NCBI GenBank assembly: GCA_963422675.2
Contig: CAXVYS010000029.1
Coordinates: 186,001-250,000, forward strand
Origin: UBA4416 sp963422675
Lineage (GTDB): Bacteria; Bacteroidota; Bacteroidia; B-17B0; Aurantibacillaceae
DNA length: 64,000 bases
Direction: 5' to 3'
A program made the position numbers and the translations under genes. Positions 27,401 to 34,760 of the stretch are shown one piece after another (the first letter of the stretch is position 1; each line of letters opens with the position of its first letter). The notes beneath the pieces are model-generated. The model did no database searches. It had not been told where the DNA came from and saw nothing but the letters and a program-made list of their open reading frames with translations.

Positions 27401-27672
27401 ATGCGGTGTAAAATGGCTTTTACAAACTGAGGGGCGTTATTTTCTGTTTTAGCTTTGTTATAAATAACCTCTACAACTTTTAAAGCAGATTCCGTAAGCC
27501 CCTTATTTTCACAGCTATCAGCCCGCTTCCATAATTTTTCGTAAGTATCCCCCTTATTAAAGCTGAGCATAATTTCGGTTTTTGAAGTTAGTTTAGTAGA
27601 AAAAAATCCTAACGAAATAAGCGCTGTAGCAACAAACATCAACGCAATGGTGGTTAATTTTTTAAAGTTCAT
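21445..27672 (-). CDS. Bacterial alpha-2-macroglobulin family protein with thioester motif
   Basis: 2075 residues. An N-terminal hydrophobic segment (about 5-25) has no lipobox Cys, unlike the lipoprotein members of Proteobacteria. Repeated beta-sandwich (MG) domains follow, including GPNDYTRIQSFIYTDRAIYR and RPGQTVYFKSIVL near 620-645. A flexible Gly/Lys/Ser-rich stretch at ~1195-1285 fits the bait region. The core motif ETAFFFPQLQTNDKGEI follows. The thioester Cys1528-Ala-Glu-Gln1531 lies in YPYECAEQTFARYY, in front of an alpha/alpha toroid. Known role: traps proteases through bait cleavage and thioester bonding in the periplasm or on the surface. There is no penicillin-binding-protein partner next to it. 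It is the last gene of the sppA-side run. Confidence 0.9.
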   Translation of the reverse strand: MNFKKLTTIALMFVATALISLGFFSTKLTSKTEIMLSFNKGDTYEKLWKRADSCENKGLTESALKVVEVIYNKAKTENNAPQFVKAILHRMKFESFKEEFSLEKSLFKLRDEVGEAKYPIKPVLQSILADGFYQYFQNNRWKFYDRTATVNFKNDDIETWDLKAINYAIISNYKASLENVDSLKRTKVDIYDDILIKGTTECRQWRPTLYDFLAHRALAYFMSSETDVSRPANRFTVNNEEFSKPYTDFLNVSITNPSDSLETKYYALKLMQDLTKFHKNDENPNALIDVELLRLDYVNHNSQNAKKDTLYFNSLKAIQSKFIQNPRVTEIDSRLANWYLQKANEYKPLQGETYKWYKKTAKEICESAIAKFPDSYGAIECKNSIAAIQAKTFNLTLEEVNEPNKPSRALVTSQNTNKLYFKIVKTSSQELRSLFRKKYGKELYDKFKTFPEATTFSQEIENDGDFQSHNTEIKLPELPAGYYVILNSLTEDFKYTNNITAYSTLIVSNIASTERRREDGSYDFYAMNRQTGEFLKNIQAQVWFEGYDYVDREYKIKKGPLLKTDDKGFVNVSNSTLGDKQFFIEFTNGNDSYFSSNSYYTYKTGPNDYTRIQSFIYTDRAIYRPGQTVYFKSIVLESSKGENHKLKTNYPVTITFYDVNYQKVSSLSLTTNEYGTVSGSFTAPQTGLNGQMSITDTYGNAYISVEDYKRPKFETTFNPAKGSYKLNDEVSISGIAKAYAGNVIDGANVKYRVVRTVNYPYWYWWYRSYYGGSSETEITNGETTTNDTGAYIINFKALPDESVSKTSFATYNYEVSADVTDINGETHSTQTSVTVGYQALKLAVSSDQVIEINNSKPIRISTTNLNGIDENTKGTFTIYKLKQPQKVFRTRLWPQPDRHSLTKDDYYKTFPNDLYEDESNKYKWEKETKVLEKSFDTGTKKEYDLSAELKSFKPGVYVIEAVCKDKFGEEIKAYEYITVFNKNTDVIPEQVADWFYYPKSTAEPGEKLNYILASGYTGVNYLFEVEHQGNASTAKVLEASMKTNEIQVEEIHRGNFVFHTTFIRYNRLYTRSNMVIVPYTNKELDIQFETFRNKLLPGQAEEWKLILKDKKGEKAAAELVASMYDASLDAFRSNYWDFSIYQSYYARLNWSSAVARIANSTEFYEIPSSYHSLPPRNYDALNYFGVNFYNGYFDGYGGGKGRGAMGVTYSYNAVIQEKSKDNDESVTRMADLSVPKGGNFKEEYEKKPSGKGDKVTETTASANLEVANGEGKNTGGKNGDLSSVKARSNFNETAFFFPQLQTNDKGEIIIKFTVPESLTKWKVMGLAHTKGLKIGRFEKEVITQKELMVQPNAPRFFREGDKITFISKVSNLSDKELTGTAELALYDALTEKEISKELIAIDYTGLSKNFFVKNFTVKKGQSTALEWELIIPEGYSAIKYKVVAKAGNFSDGEEVAVPVLTNRMLVTESMPMPIRSNQTKDFSFTKFINQNNKSTTLKNHSYTLEFTANPAWYAVQALPYLMEYPYECAEQTFARYYANSLATYVVSSKPKIKAIFEAWKTSSPDAFLSNLEKNQELKSLVLEETPWVLESKSESENKKRVGLLFDLNKMGNEQTQAFKKLQKKQSSNGGFVWFDGGPDDWYITQHIVTGFSHLDKLGVIKARENGEVWDMITKAVKYCDDRMREEYTNMKKYSPKYKTENHLSYMAIQYLYMRSNFKDITIDNRNKEHFDYYKKQEQTYWLDNSRYMQGMIALSLQRYTDLKTPKDILKSLKENSINSEEMGMYWKENYGYYWYEAPIEMQALMIEAFDEINNDTKAVDNLKTWLVKSKQTQHWGTTRATTDAVYALLLKGTDWLATEPNVEITVGDMKLNPKTDKSLNAEPGTGYFKKTWTGADIKPATMGTIRIEKKDVGVSYGAMYWQYFEQLDKITPHETPLKIKKQLFLQKNTAGGPVIEPITETTKLRLGDKIKVRIELRVDRDMSYVHMKDMRASGFEPTNVMSGYKYQGGLGYYESTRDAATNFFFSYLNKGTYVFEYPLVVNHYGDFSNGITTIQCMYAPEFTSHSEGIRVKVAK

Positions 27673-27738
27673 AAAACAATGGTTTTAAATAAAGATGCAT
27701 TAAGAAAACGTTTTCCATAAAGGGGGATATAGAATCTT

Positions 27739-28236
27739 TTATTCGGCGGCAGGCATGTTCCACGCAGCCCACTCTTCCTTGCTCGGACCATAAATGCCGG
27801 GTACTTTTAATCCGTTTAAGCGCATTAATACACTGAGTTGGCCACGGTGATGTGCTTCATGTTTTATCAAAACAGTTAAAACCGTTCCTTTTTTCCAGGT
27901 GTCACCATACATTTCTACTTCCTGCGACAGGTCGGCATCGGTCCATTTGCTTACTTCCTTTAAAACCGATTTTGCAGCTGTTTCATATACTTTGCAAATG
28001 GCATTAATATCTTCCAGTGGTTTCGAATGTTCTTCCGGACAATCAATAGTTAAACCTGCTTTACCAAGCATTTCACCTAAAGTAATGGTAATATGCCATA
28101 CCAGGCGCTGCATGGAACGAACATTGTCGTAAGGTTTGTCCATGAGCGTTTCGTTCGTAATGTTTTTAAATACCTTTAATGTAGTTTCATGTTCGTACTG
28201 AAATGAATTTTTAAAATCGTTAATCGTTGTAAACAT
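27739..28236 (-). CDS. DinB-family putative metal-dependent hydrolase/transferase
   Basis: 165 residues in a four-helix bundle pattern. The three metal-binding histidines of the DinB/YfiT superfamily are visible: His48 (RLVWHITITL), and His126 and His130 (IKHEAHHRGQLSVLM). Length is normal. Substrate unknown; in relatives thiols such as bacillithiol or mycothiol are used. Cytoplasmic. It begins 22 bases after the YdcF-like gene and is likely cotranscribed. Confidence 0.85.
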   Translation of the reverse strand: MFTTINDFKNSFQYEHETTLKVFKNITNETLMDKPYDNVRSMQRLVWHITITLGEMLGKAGLTIDCPEEHSKPLEDINAICKVYETAAKSVLKEVSKWTDADLSQEVEMYGDTWKKGTVLTVLIKHEAHHRGQLSVLMRLNGLKVPGIYGPSKEEWAAWNMPAAE

Positions 28237-28258
28237 AGTTTTAAGTTTTAATGGTTAA

Positions 28259-29026
28259 TTATAAGTAGCCTTTTATGTTATAGGTCAGGTAGCCGATGAT
28301 CTCATGCAAGATCATATTAAATGTAGTAACAGCTTCCGCATTGGGAATAAAGCAATAATCGAATTCAAATTTCCGGTCGCCGGTAAATTTATTGGTAATG
28401 TAGGGTGTTATGTTTTTATAACCGGCTTTCTTGAAAATAGCCAGTGAACGGCGCATATGAAACGACGACGTCACTAGGAGGATAGTCCCTTTAAAATGAA
28501 GGCTGTCTAAGACCTGCTTGGTGAAAATGGCATTTTCGTAGGTGTTTTTAGAATTACTTTCTATAATGATATTACTATCCGGAACCGAAATGGTTTTTAA
28601 ATAATTTTTAATATAAATAGCTTCTCTTTCGTTTGGATGATTGATGCTTCCTGAACCTCCTGAAATTAAAATCTTCCCAACTCTTTTTTTGTAATAGAGT
28701 CCAAGTGTTTGAAACAAACGGTCTCCTGAGCAGGTAAAATCAAATCGTTGCTGGCGTTCATCAACTCTTCCCATCCCACCTAGCACAATAGCCAGGTCGT
28801 ATCGGGTATCTTTTAAATAAATCCCATCATCTTCATATTCCCATGCTCTTACTAATTCGTCCACTAAAAAGGAATTGGAAAATACATACATTAAAACTGT
28901 TAATGACAGTATCCATTTTTTTAAAGGGGTATTCCACATTTTTTTAAGCAGAATGAGGAGCCCTGCAAAGAACCAGGTATAAGGTGCAATAATAAAGGCG
29001 AGTATTTTTGATAGAATAAAAAACAT
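28259..29026 (-). CDS. YdcF/ElyC-family DUF218 protein
   Basis: 256 residues from the ATG at 29026; the upstream TTG at 29032 belongs to the -7 box. Two N-terminal membrane helices (about 2-26 and 38-54) are followed by a DUF218 domain. It shows DLAIVLGGMGRVDERQQRFD, GKILISGGSGSINHPNEREA, SKNTYENAIFTK and LVTSSFHMRRSLAIF. ElyC/SanA relatives act in envelope biogenesis, and the molecular activity is unknown. The domain is expected on the periplasmic side. Its promoter box ends three bases before the ATG. Confidence 0.86.
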   Translation of the reverse strand: MFFILSKILAFIIAPYTWFFAGLLILLKKMWNTPLKKWILSLTVLMYVFSNSFLVDELVRAWEYEDDGIYLKDTRYDLAIVLGGMGRVDERQQRFDFTCSGDRLFQTLGLYYKKRVGKILISGGSGSINHPNEREAIYIKNYLKTISVPDSNIIIESNSKNTYENAIFTKQVLDSLHFKGTILLVTSSFHMRRSLAIFKKAGYKNITPYITNKFTGDRKFEFDYCFIPNAEAVTTFNMILHEIIGYLTYNIKGYL

Positions 29027-29029
29027 AGT

Positions 29030-29037
29030 CAAATCTA
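29030..29037 (-). promoter_or_regulatory. -7 box TAGATTTG three bases before the ydcF-like ATG
   Basis: The minus strand reads TAGATTTG-ACT-ATG. The full consensus box ends three bases before the start codon, the same arrangement as at 47702-47709. It predicts a leaderless transcript separate from sppA. Confidence 0.5.
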
Positions 29038-29092
29038 AGAAATTTTGAATTTCGACGACCGACTATGTTTAACTCTTTCTTAACAGGTTGTA

Positions 29093-30868
29093 TTATTCGA
29101 TAATCATTTCGTAAGGTAAACGGGCCTGTACTCCTTTTAATTTTAATACCTGTTTAATTTGTTGAACGTAAATGAATTGTTCCCCTAATTTTGCTTTCAT
29201 ACTGCGGGTTTCTATTTCTTCGGTACTCGATCCTAATAATTCCTCAATCGGATCTTTCATTTTAGGTAAGTTTTGAATGCTATAATTAGTCAGCTTGGCT
29301 TTTTTGGAAGCATAGGCAATAGCGCTGTTTAAACTTCCCAGTTCATCCACCAAATTAATTTTTAGAGCATCAGTTCCACTCCATACTCTTCCTTGTCCTA
29401 TGCTATCCACCGCATTTTTTTGCAGATGTCTTCCTTCGGCTACTTTAGTAATAAATACATCATAAATATGTTCCACACCTTGTTGAATATACTCATGTTC
29501 ATCTTTTGTAACACCGCGTAATATAGTTCCCACATCACTGTGTTTATTAGTATTTACTGTATCAATGGTAATGCCCAGTTTTTCCGATAATGCTTTTTGA
29601 GCATTAGGGATGATACCAAACACACCAATAGAACCTGTAATGGTGTTAGGTTGTGCAAAAATTCTATCGGCTGCACAGCTAATATAATATCCACCACTGG
29701 CAGCAACATCTCCCATAGATACAATAAATGGCTTTGCTTTTTTAGCTAACAGGGTTTCTCTCCATATCACATCACTGGCTAAAGCACTGCCTCCCGGAGA
29801 GTTTACACGGAATACAATGGCTTTAACATTGTCGTCTAATCTGGCATCCCTAATGGCTTTTACCAAACGATCGCTGCCAATAGTGCTTTCATCACCCTCA
29901 CCACTTTCTATTTCTCCCGATGCATAAATAACAGCGATTTTATTTTTGGAATGAACCCCTTCATCCGCTGTATTTTTATAATCATCCAACGAAACAAAAT
30001 TTATTTTTTCTTTTTCACTGATCTTAATCGTTTTTTTGATCTCGGAATACACTTCATCTTCGTAGGCTAATTGATCAATCAGCTTATAGGTTACGGCATC
30101 TTCGGGACTTTTAACACTCATGTTATTGGCCAAAGCATTAATTTCACCTGCTGAAATACCTCTTTGTTTACTGATTCCATCTACCATTTGTCCCCAAAGA
30201 GATCCCAGGTAGGTTTCCACCTGTGTTCTGTTGGCGTCGCTCATTTTATCAAGCATATAGGGTTCAATGGCACTTTTAAATTTCCCATGTCTGAAGATTT
30301 GTACCTCTACATTTAATTTTTGAAGCATGTTTTTATAGAACATGATTTGGGAACTTAAGCCTTTAATTTCCAGTCCCCCCTGTGGATTGAGATACACTTT
30401 ATCAGCTGCAGTAGCAAGGTAATACGCTTTTTGAGAATACACTTCGGCATAGGCGTAAATAAATTTTTTAGACTCTTTAAAATCAATTAAAGCGTTTCGT
30501 ATTTCTTCCAAGGTAGCAAAGCCTGCTGCAGGGCTACTGATATCAAGGTAAATCCCTTTGATCTTAGGGTCTGTTTTGGCTTTTTTAATGTTATCAATGA
30601 TATCATTTAAACCGGTATGACCTTTAGGCATAAAGGGCCCCAGATTCAGCTTACTGAATGGGCTTTTAGTTCCTCTGTCTCTTATTTCGTCATTTAAACT
30701 TAATTTTAATACGGTATTACTTTTTGTGACAAATGCTTTTTCTTCTCCCATTTTAATGGCATCCTTAAAGGAGCCAGTGATTGAAAAAACAACAATGAGT
30801 GTAACAACTACACCTGTTATTAATATGCCGAAGCAGGAACCGAAAAATGCACCAAAAAACTGTTTCAT
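29093..30868 (-). CDS. sppA: Signal peptide peptidase SppA, 67-kDa type
   Basis: 591 residues, the long two-domain form. One N-terminal membrane helix (~10-33) is followed by two Clp-like repeats. The catalytic dyad is visible: Lys198 in the first repeat (FRHGKFKSAIEPYM) and Ser391 in the second (GDVAASGGYYISCA). Known role: degrades cleaved signal peptides in the membrane, active site periplasmic. The 66-base gap to the next gene contains that gene's own promoter box. Confidence 0.93.
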   Translation of the reverse strand: MKQFFGAFFGSCFGILITGVVVTLIVVFSITGSFKDAIKMGEEKAFVTKSNTVLKLSLNDEIRDRGTKSPFSKLNLGPFMPKGHTGLNDIIDNIKKAKTDPKIKGIYLDISSPAAGFATLEEIRNALIDFKESKKFIYAYAEVYSQKAYYLATAADKVYLNPQGGLEIKGLSSQIMFYKNMLQKLNVEVQIFRHGKFKSAIEPYMLDKMSDANRTQVETYLGSLWGQMVDGISKQRGISAGEINALANNMSVKSPEDAVTYKLIDQLAYEDEVYSEIKKTIKISEKEKINFVSLDDYKNTADEGVHSKNKIAVIYASGEIESGEGDESTIGSDRLVKAIRDARLDDNVKAIVFRVNSPGGSALASDVIWRETLLAKKAKPFIVSMGDVAASGGYYISCAADRIFAQPNTITGSIGVFGIIPNAQKALSEKLGITIDTVNTNKHSDVGTILRGVTKDEHEYIQQGVEHIYDVFITKVAEGRHLQKNAVDSIGQGRVWSGTDALKINLVDELGSLNSAIAYASKKAKLTNYSIQNLPKMKDPIEELLGSSTEEIETRSMKAKLGEQFIYVQQIKQVLKLKGVQARLPYEMIIE

Positions 30869-30895
30869 ATCTGAATTTATTTAATTTATAGTTTG

Positions 30896-30936
30896 TCCGC
30901 TTACCGGCGGATGGTTTTCCTAATGCTCTTTAGGAA
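30896..30936. repeat. Two small adjacent hairpins in the sppA/folK divergent region
   Basis: TCCGC/GCGGA with loop TTACCG (30896-30911) and TTCCTAA/TTAGGAA with loop TGCTCT (30917-30936). No T run follows, so they are not simple terminators. They may be transcribed in either leader; function unknown. Confidence 0.35.
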
Positions 30937-31001
30937 GTTGATATTATTATGGTATTGTAGTTAAAAATAAGGTTCTTTCTGTTATTTTTACAGATATTTT
31001 T

Positions 31002-31490
31002 ATGAACGTAGTATATTTATGTTTGGGCGGTAATATGGGGGATAGAGAGGTAGCCTTCTCTTTGGCAATCACGAAAATTAACCTTTCGGCAGGGAAAGTG
31101 ATATTAACCTCACCTGTTTACGAAACCGAGGCATGGGGAGTTACCAACCAGCAGGCTTACTTAAACTGCTGTATTTGTATTGAAACAGAATTAAGCAGCT
31201 CAAAACTCCTGACCTGCTTATTGGATATAGAAAAAGAATTGGGAAGAAGCCGTACCATTACTGAAACCTACGAACCCCGTAGGATTGATATAGACATCCT
31301 TTTTTATAATGAGGATATCATTAAGGAGGAATATTTAATCGTTCCTCATCCACGTTTACATTTAAGGCGGTTTGTGTTAGTGCCTCTAAATGACATTGCA
31401 CCTCATTATTTGCATCCTGTATTAAATAAAACTATCTTTAATTTGTTGAGTAACTGTGAGGATACATCGGCGGTAACCTTATTTAAATAA
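31002..31490 (+). CDS. folK: 2-amino-4-hydroxy-6-hydroxymethyldihydropteridine pyrophosphokinase
   Basis: 162 residues. HPPK signatures: YLCLGGNMGDRE at the N-terminus, YETEAWG, and the ATP/Mg site EPRRIDIDILFYN with VPHPRLHLRRFVLVPL. Reaction: ATP-dependent pyrophosphorylation of the pterin in folate synthesis, cytoplasmic. It is the first gene of a packed plus-strand group and 11 bases before the kinase gene. Confidence 0.94.
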   Translation: MNVVYLCLGGNMGDREVAFSLAITKINLSAGKVILTSPVYETEAWGVTNQQAYLNCCICIETELSSSKLLTCLLDIEKELGRSRTITETYEPRRIDIDILFYNEDIIKEEYLIVPHPRLHLRRFVLVPLNDIAPHYLHPVLNKTIFNLLSNCEDTSAVTLFK

Positions 31491-31501
31491 CCAGTTTTAA
31501 C

Positions 31502-32110
31502 ATGTACATTTGCATAGAAGGTAATATCGGAGTAGGAAAAACAACCCTAGCTAAAGCATTGACAAAACAGTTGAATGCTGTTTTTTTGGCAGAACGCTTT
31601 GACGAAAATACCTTACTACCTTTATTTTATAATAAACCTAAAACGTTTGCTTTCCCTACCGAATATTCATTTTTAATTGACAGGCAGAAGCAATTGGTTA
31701 GCTATTTTAATTCCAATAATAATAAGTTGCCAACAGTGAGTGATTTTCATTTTGATAAATGCATCTGTTATGCAAAAGCGAATTTAACTTCCACCGATTT
31801 TTCTTTTTATAAAAAACATTTCAAGGCCATTCAAAAAACAGTTCCTGTTCCCGATTTAATCGTTTATTTAACAACAGCCTCCGATCTTTTAATGAAAAAT
31901 ATAGAAAAGCGTGGGAGGGCCATAGAGAAAGATTTAAAGCAGGAGTACCTCGAAAATCTTAAAAAGTCGTTGGATAAATACTATATGAGTAAGGGAAAAA
32001 CAAATACATTCGTATTAGTGCTACCAATTAATGAATATACGGATCATACCATTTCTCATTGTATTGAAAAGATCAAAAAAACAATGAATACATTAAATAT
32101 AAAACAATGA
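31502..32110 (+). CDS. Deoxynucleoside kinase (deoxyadenosine/deoxyguanosine kinase-like)
   Basis: 202 residues. P-loop GNIGVGKTTLAKAL at residues 7-20. It has the DRQKQL and SDFHFDKCICYAKANL motifs seen in bacterial deoxynucleoside kinases, and a lid region with KRGRAIEK. It phosphorylates deoxynucleosides for salvage; base preference cannot be read. It follows folK, as is usual in Bacteroidota. Its stop overlaps the ATG of the OmpA gene by four bases (ATGA), implying translational coupling. Confidence 0.88.
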   Translation: MYICIEGNIGVGKTTLAKALTKQLNAVFLAERFDENTLLPLFYNKPKTFAFPTEYSFLIDRQKQLVSYFNSNNNKLPTVSDFHFDKCICYAKANLTSTDFSFYKKHFKAIQKTVPVPDLIVYLTTASDLLMKNIEKRGRAIEKDLKQEYLENLKKSLDKYYMSKGKTNTFVLVLPINEYTDHTISHCIEKIKKTMNTLNIKQ

Positions 32111-34044
32111 TAAAACAGATCAGCGGAATTTTCTTTTTTCTTTTTTTAGGAATGAGTCTATTACAGGCTCAGGAAGAAGGTTCGCTTCAGTTTATCGGCC
32201 ACCATTTTTTGAATGAAAAAAAACTGGTTGAAACCAAAGTGAAAATAATTTCTCATTCAGCTACTATTGCAGAGTTTCACACCGGTGAGAGTAATACGTT
32301 TAAAACCGATTTGAAATTTGGTTCGGTGTACGATATTTATTTCACTAATGCCAGAGCGCAAACTGCCTTTATCCGTGTATTTGCAGATATTCCACAAAAC
32401 AAGCGCAATCTTAAAACAACCTACGAATTAGACGTTCCGTTTTTCAGGTGCGATCCCTCTATTTATGATACATCGCAGTTCAGGAACCCTTTTCACCAGA
32501 TCATCTTTGACGGTAAATCAAGATTTATAGACGATACTGTGTATATGAATGCCTTTTTGAGAAAGCTGGTTAAAGTTCGCCCTGAAGATACTTCCAATTA
32601 CTTTATCGTTAAGCGAACACCTATTAAACAATATGTACAATTGGCAGGGAAATTAAGCCTGGAAAATGATAAGCAAACGCCTTTAAAAAATAAAACACTG
32701 ATTCTCACTGATAAAACCGGGGGAAAGATCTTAACAACACAAACCTCTAACCATGGTATATTTGTATTTCAGGGAGTAGATACCGAAGTTGCCGACGGCT
32801 TGCAGGTTCAGCTGATCCCTTCCGATAATCCAAATAAAGAAAAGATCAAACTTGAAAGTAATTTCCACGAATTGATTGAATACACCTCATTTGATCCGGT
32901 GAAGGGTTACCAATATCATAACGATGAAAAAAATAACCTGATCAAAAAACTGGTTGATAAAGACTATAAATACAATGTAGGAGGTAAGCTAATCCTGGTA
33001 AAAGGTTCTTTCAAAAAAATCGCTTCTCATAAAGAGGTGTATCTTTTAAATAACAAGAATAGCCTGATTCAGAGAGTAACCACGGATGTGTTTGGTAATT
33101 TTTTATTTACAAAAATAATTCCGGGGCAAAATTACGTCATGGCTTTTGATACAAGTGACTACACAACCAATAGCAAGCTGGAGCTATACACGGTGAAAGA
33201 TAAATTTGTGAAACAGATTGATTCATTGAGTGCGGCTCGTTTTCACTATAAATTTCAGGCTATATCCGGAAATCAGTTTAACGATTTAATTTTAGATGAC
33301 TCTGAACTTAAAATGAACGTGAAAGGCCGGTTATATGGCGACAATAAAAATAATCCTTTATCCAACTTAAGAGTGTTGTTACTTAACGATAAGTTTTTAG
33401 CGATAGATTCTGCTACAACAAATGAGAAGGGTGATTTTTCCTTTAATTATATGCCTTACAACAGGCAACTCCTGATTAGTGCCAACAATGAAAAAAATAT
33501 ACTTGAAGCATTTAATAATATATTGGTGTTTGATAATGCAGAGAACCTGATTAAGATTGTATCAACCCTAAAAGGGAATAAGTTTGATTACAGGCCTTTG
33601 GCTACAGAGCAAAGCAGGCTTACCGAAGTATATGTGGATGACCCATGGCTATCGGTAATCAACAGGAAAAAGGGAAGCAAAGAAATAAATCAGGTAATTG
33701 TAGAAAATGTTTTATTTGAATTTGATAAGGCCGATTTGTTACCGCAATCAAAACAAACGCTTGATAAAATTATTTTAGCGATGCAATTAAATAAAGAATT
33801 TTCAATAGAATTGGGTGCGCACAGCGATAGTAAAGGAGGAGATGCCTATAATTTAAAATTGAGCGAGCAGCGGGCGGCAAGTGCAAAAGCCTATATAACG
33901 GATAACGGAATAGAGGCGGATAGGGTAGTGGCGAAAGGCTATGGCGAAACGAAATTGCTTAATAACTGCGGTAACACTATCTTGTGCAGCGATGATGAAC
34001 ATGCTGTAAACCGTCGTTTGGAATTTAAATTGATCTTTAACTAA
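32107..34044 (+). CDS. OmpA-family outer-membrane protein
   Basis: 645 residues. Signal peptide (GMSLLQAQ), then several beta-rich regulatory-like domains (~20-510) with repeated LxGKLSLENDK.TPLKN and GKLILVKGSFKKIAS-type starts. A C-terminal OmpA domain (~535-645) reads VLFEFDKADLLPQSKQTLD, IELGAHSDSKGGDAYNLKLS, and GYGETKLLNNC with NRRLEFKLIF. The OmpA part binds peptidoglycan; the remainder probably faces the periplasm. No membrane barrel is obvious. It is coupled to the kinase gene upstream and followed after 8 bases by an RluA gene. Confidence 0.87.
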   Translation: MIKQISGIFFFLFLGMSLLQAQEEGSLQFIGHHFLNEKKLVETKVKIISHSATIAEFHTGESNTFKTDLKFGSVYDIYFTNARAQTAFIRVFADIPQNKRNLKTTYELDVPFFRCDPSIYDTSQFRNPFHQIIFDGKSRFIDDTVYMNAFLRKLVKVRPEDTSNYFIVKRTPIKQYVQLAGKLSLENDKQTPLKNKTLILTDKTGGKILTTQTSNHGIFVFQGVDTEVADGLQVQLIPSDNPNKEKIKLESNFHELIEYTSFDPVKGYQYHNDEKNNLIKKLVDKDYKYNVGGKLILVKGSFKKIASHKEVYLLNNKNSLIQRVTTDVFGNFLFTKIIPGQNYVMAFDTSDYTTNSKLELYTVKDKFVKQIDSLSAARFHYKFQAISGNQFNDLILDDSELKMNVKGRLYGDNKNNPLSNLRVLLLNDKFLAIDSATTNEKGDFSFNYMPYNRQLLISANNEKNILEAFNNILVFDNAENLIKIVSTLKGNKFDYRPLATEQSRLTEVYVDDPWLSVINRKKGSKEINQVIVENVLFEFDKADLLPQSKQTLDKIILAMQLNKEFSIELGAHSDSKGGDAYNLKLSEQRAASAKAYITDNGIEADRVVAKGYGETKLLNNCGNTILCSDDEHAVNRRLEFKLIFN

Positions 34045-34052
34045 TTTATGAC

Positions 34053-34760
34053 ATGTTTGACCCTTCAGAACTGATTGAAACCTCACAAATTCTTTACGAA
34101 GATAATCACCTGATCGTTATCAATAAACGATCTTCCGAAATTGTACAGGGAGATAAAACAGGAGATATGCCTTTATCGGAAAAGGTGAAAAATTATATTA
34201 AACAACGGGATAATAAACCGGGTAATGTGTTCTGTGGAGTTTGCCACAGGCTCGATAGACCGGTTTCAGGAATTGTGATCTTTGCCAAAACCAGTAAAGC
34301 CCTTTCTCGGATGAATGAACTATTCAGGGATAAAACCATTCAAAAAACCTATTGGACTGTTGTAAAAAACAAACCCCCGCATGTAAAGCAACGCCTTACA
34401 CATTACTTAATTAAAAATGAACAGGCCAATAAATCAAAAGCTTTTGAAACAGAAAAAAAAGGGTCTTTAAAAGCAGAATTGGAATATACTTTAATTGCCT
34501 CTATTGCAAACTATCATTTGTTAGAGATCAATTTATTTACGGGTCGTCATCATCAAATCAGAGCACAGTTATCTGCCATTGGTTGCCCTATCAAAGGGGA
34601 TTTAAAATATGGTTTCGACCGCTCTAATCCTGATGCATCGATCCATTTACATTCCTATAAAGCTGAATTTATACATCCTATAAAACAGGAAAAGCTTACG
34701 ATTATTTGTAAGCCTTTCACGAAAGATACAGTATGGAATGAGCTGATGAAAAGTATCTAA
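34053..34760 (+). CDS. RluA-family pseudouridine synthase
   Basis: 235 residues. The catalytic motif HRLDRPVSGIVIFAKTSKAL has Asp68, followed by RMNELFRDKTIQKTYW and FTGRHHQIRAQLSAIGCPIKGD. It has no N-terminal S4 domain, so it is the short form. Target RNA unknown. Its last four bases overlap the end of the convergent kelch gene, leaving no room for a terminator. Confidence 0.9.
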   Translation: MFDPSELIETSQILYEDNHLIVINKRSSEIVQGDKTGDMPLSEKVKNYIKQRDNKPGNVFCGVCHRLDRPVSGIVIFAKTSKALSRMNELFRDKTIQKTYWTVVKNKPPHVKQRLTHYLIKNEQANKSKAFETEKKGSLKAELEYTLIASIANYHLLEINLFTGRHHQIRAQLSAIGCPIKGDLKYGFDRSNPDASIHLHSYKAEFIHPIKQEKLTIICKPFTKDTVWNELMKSI

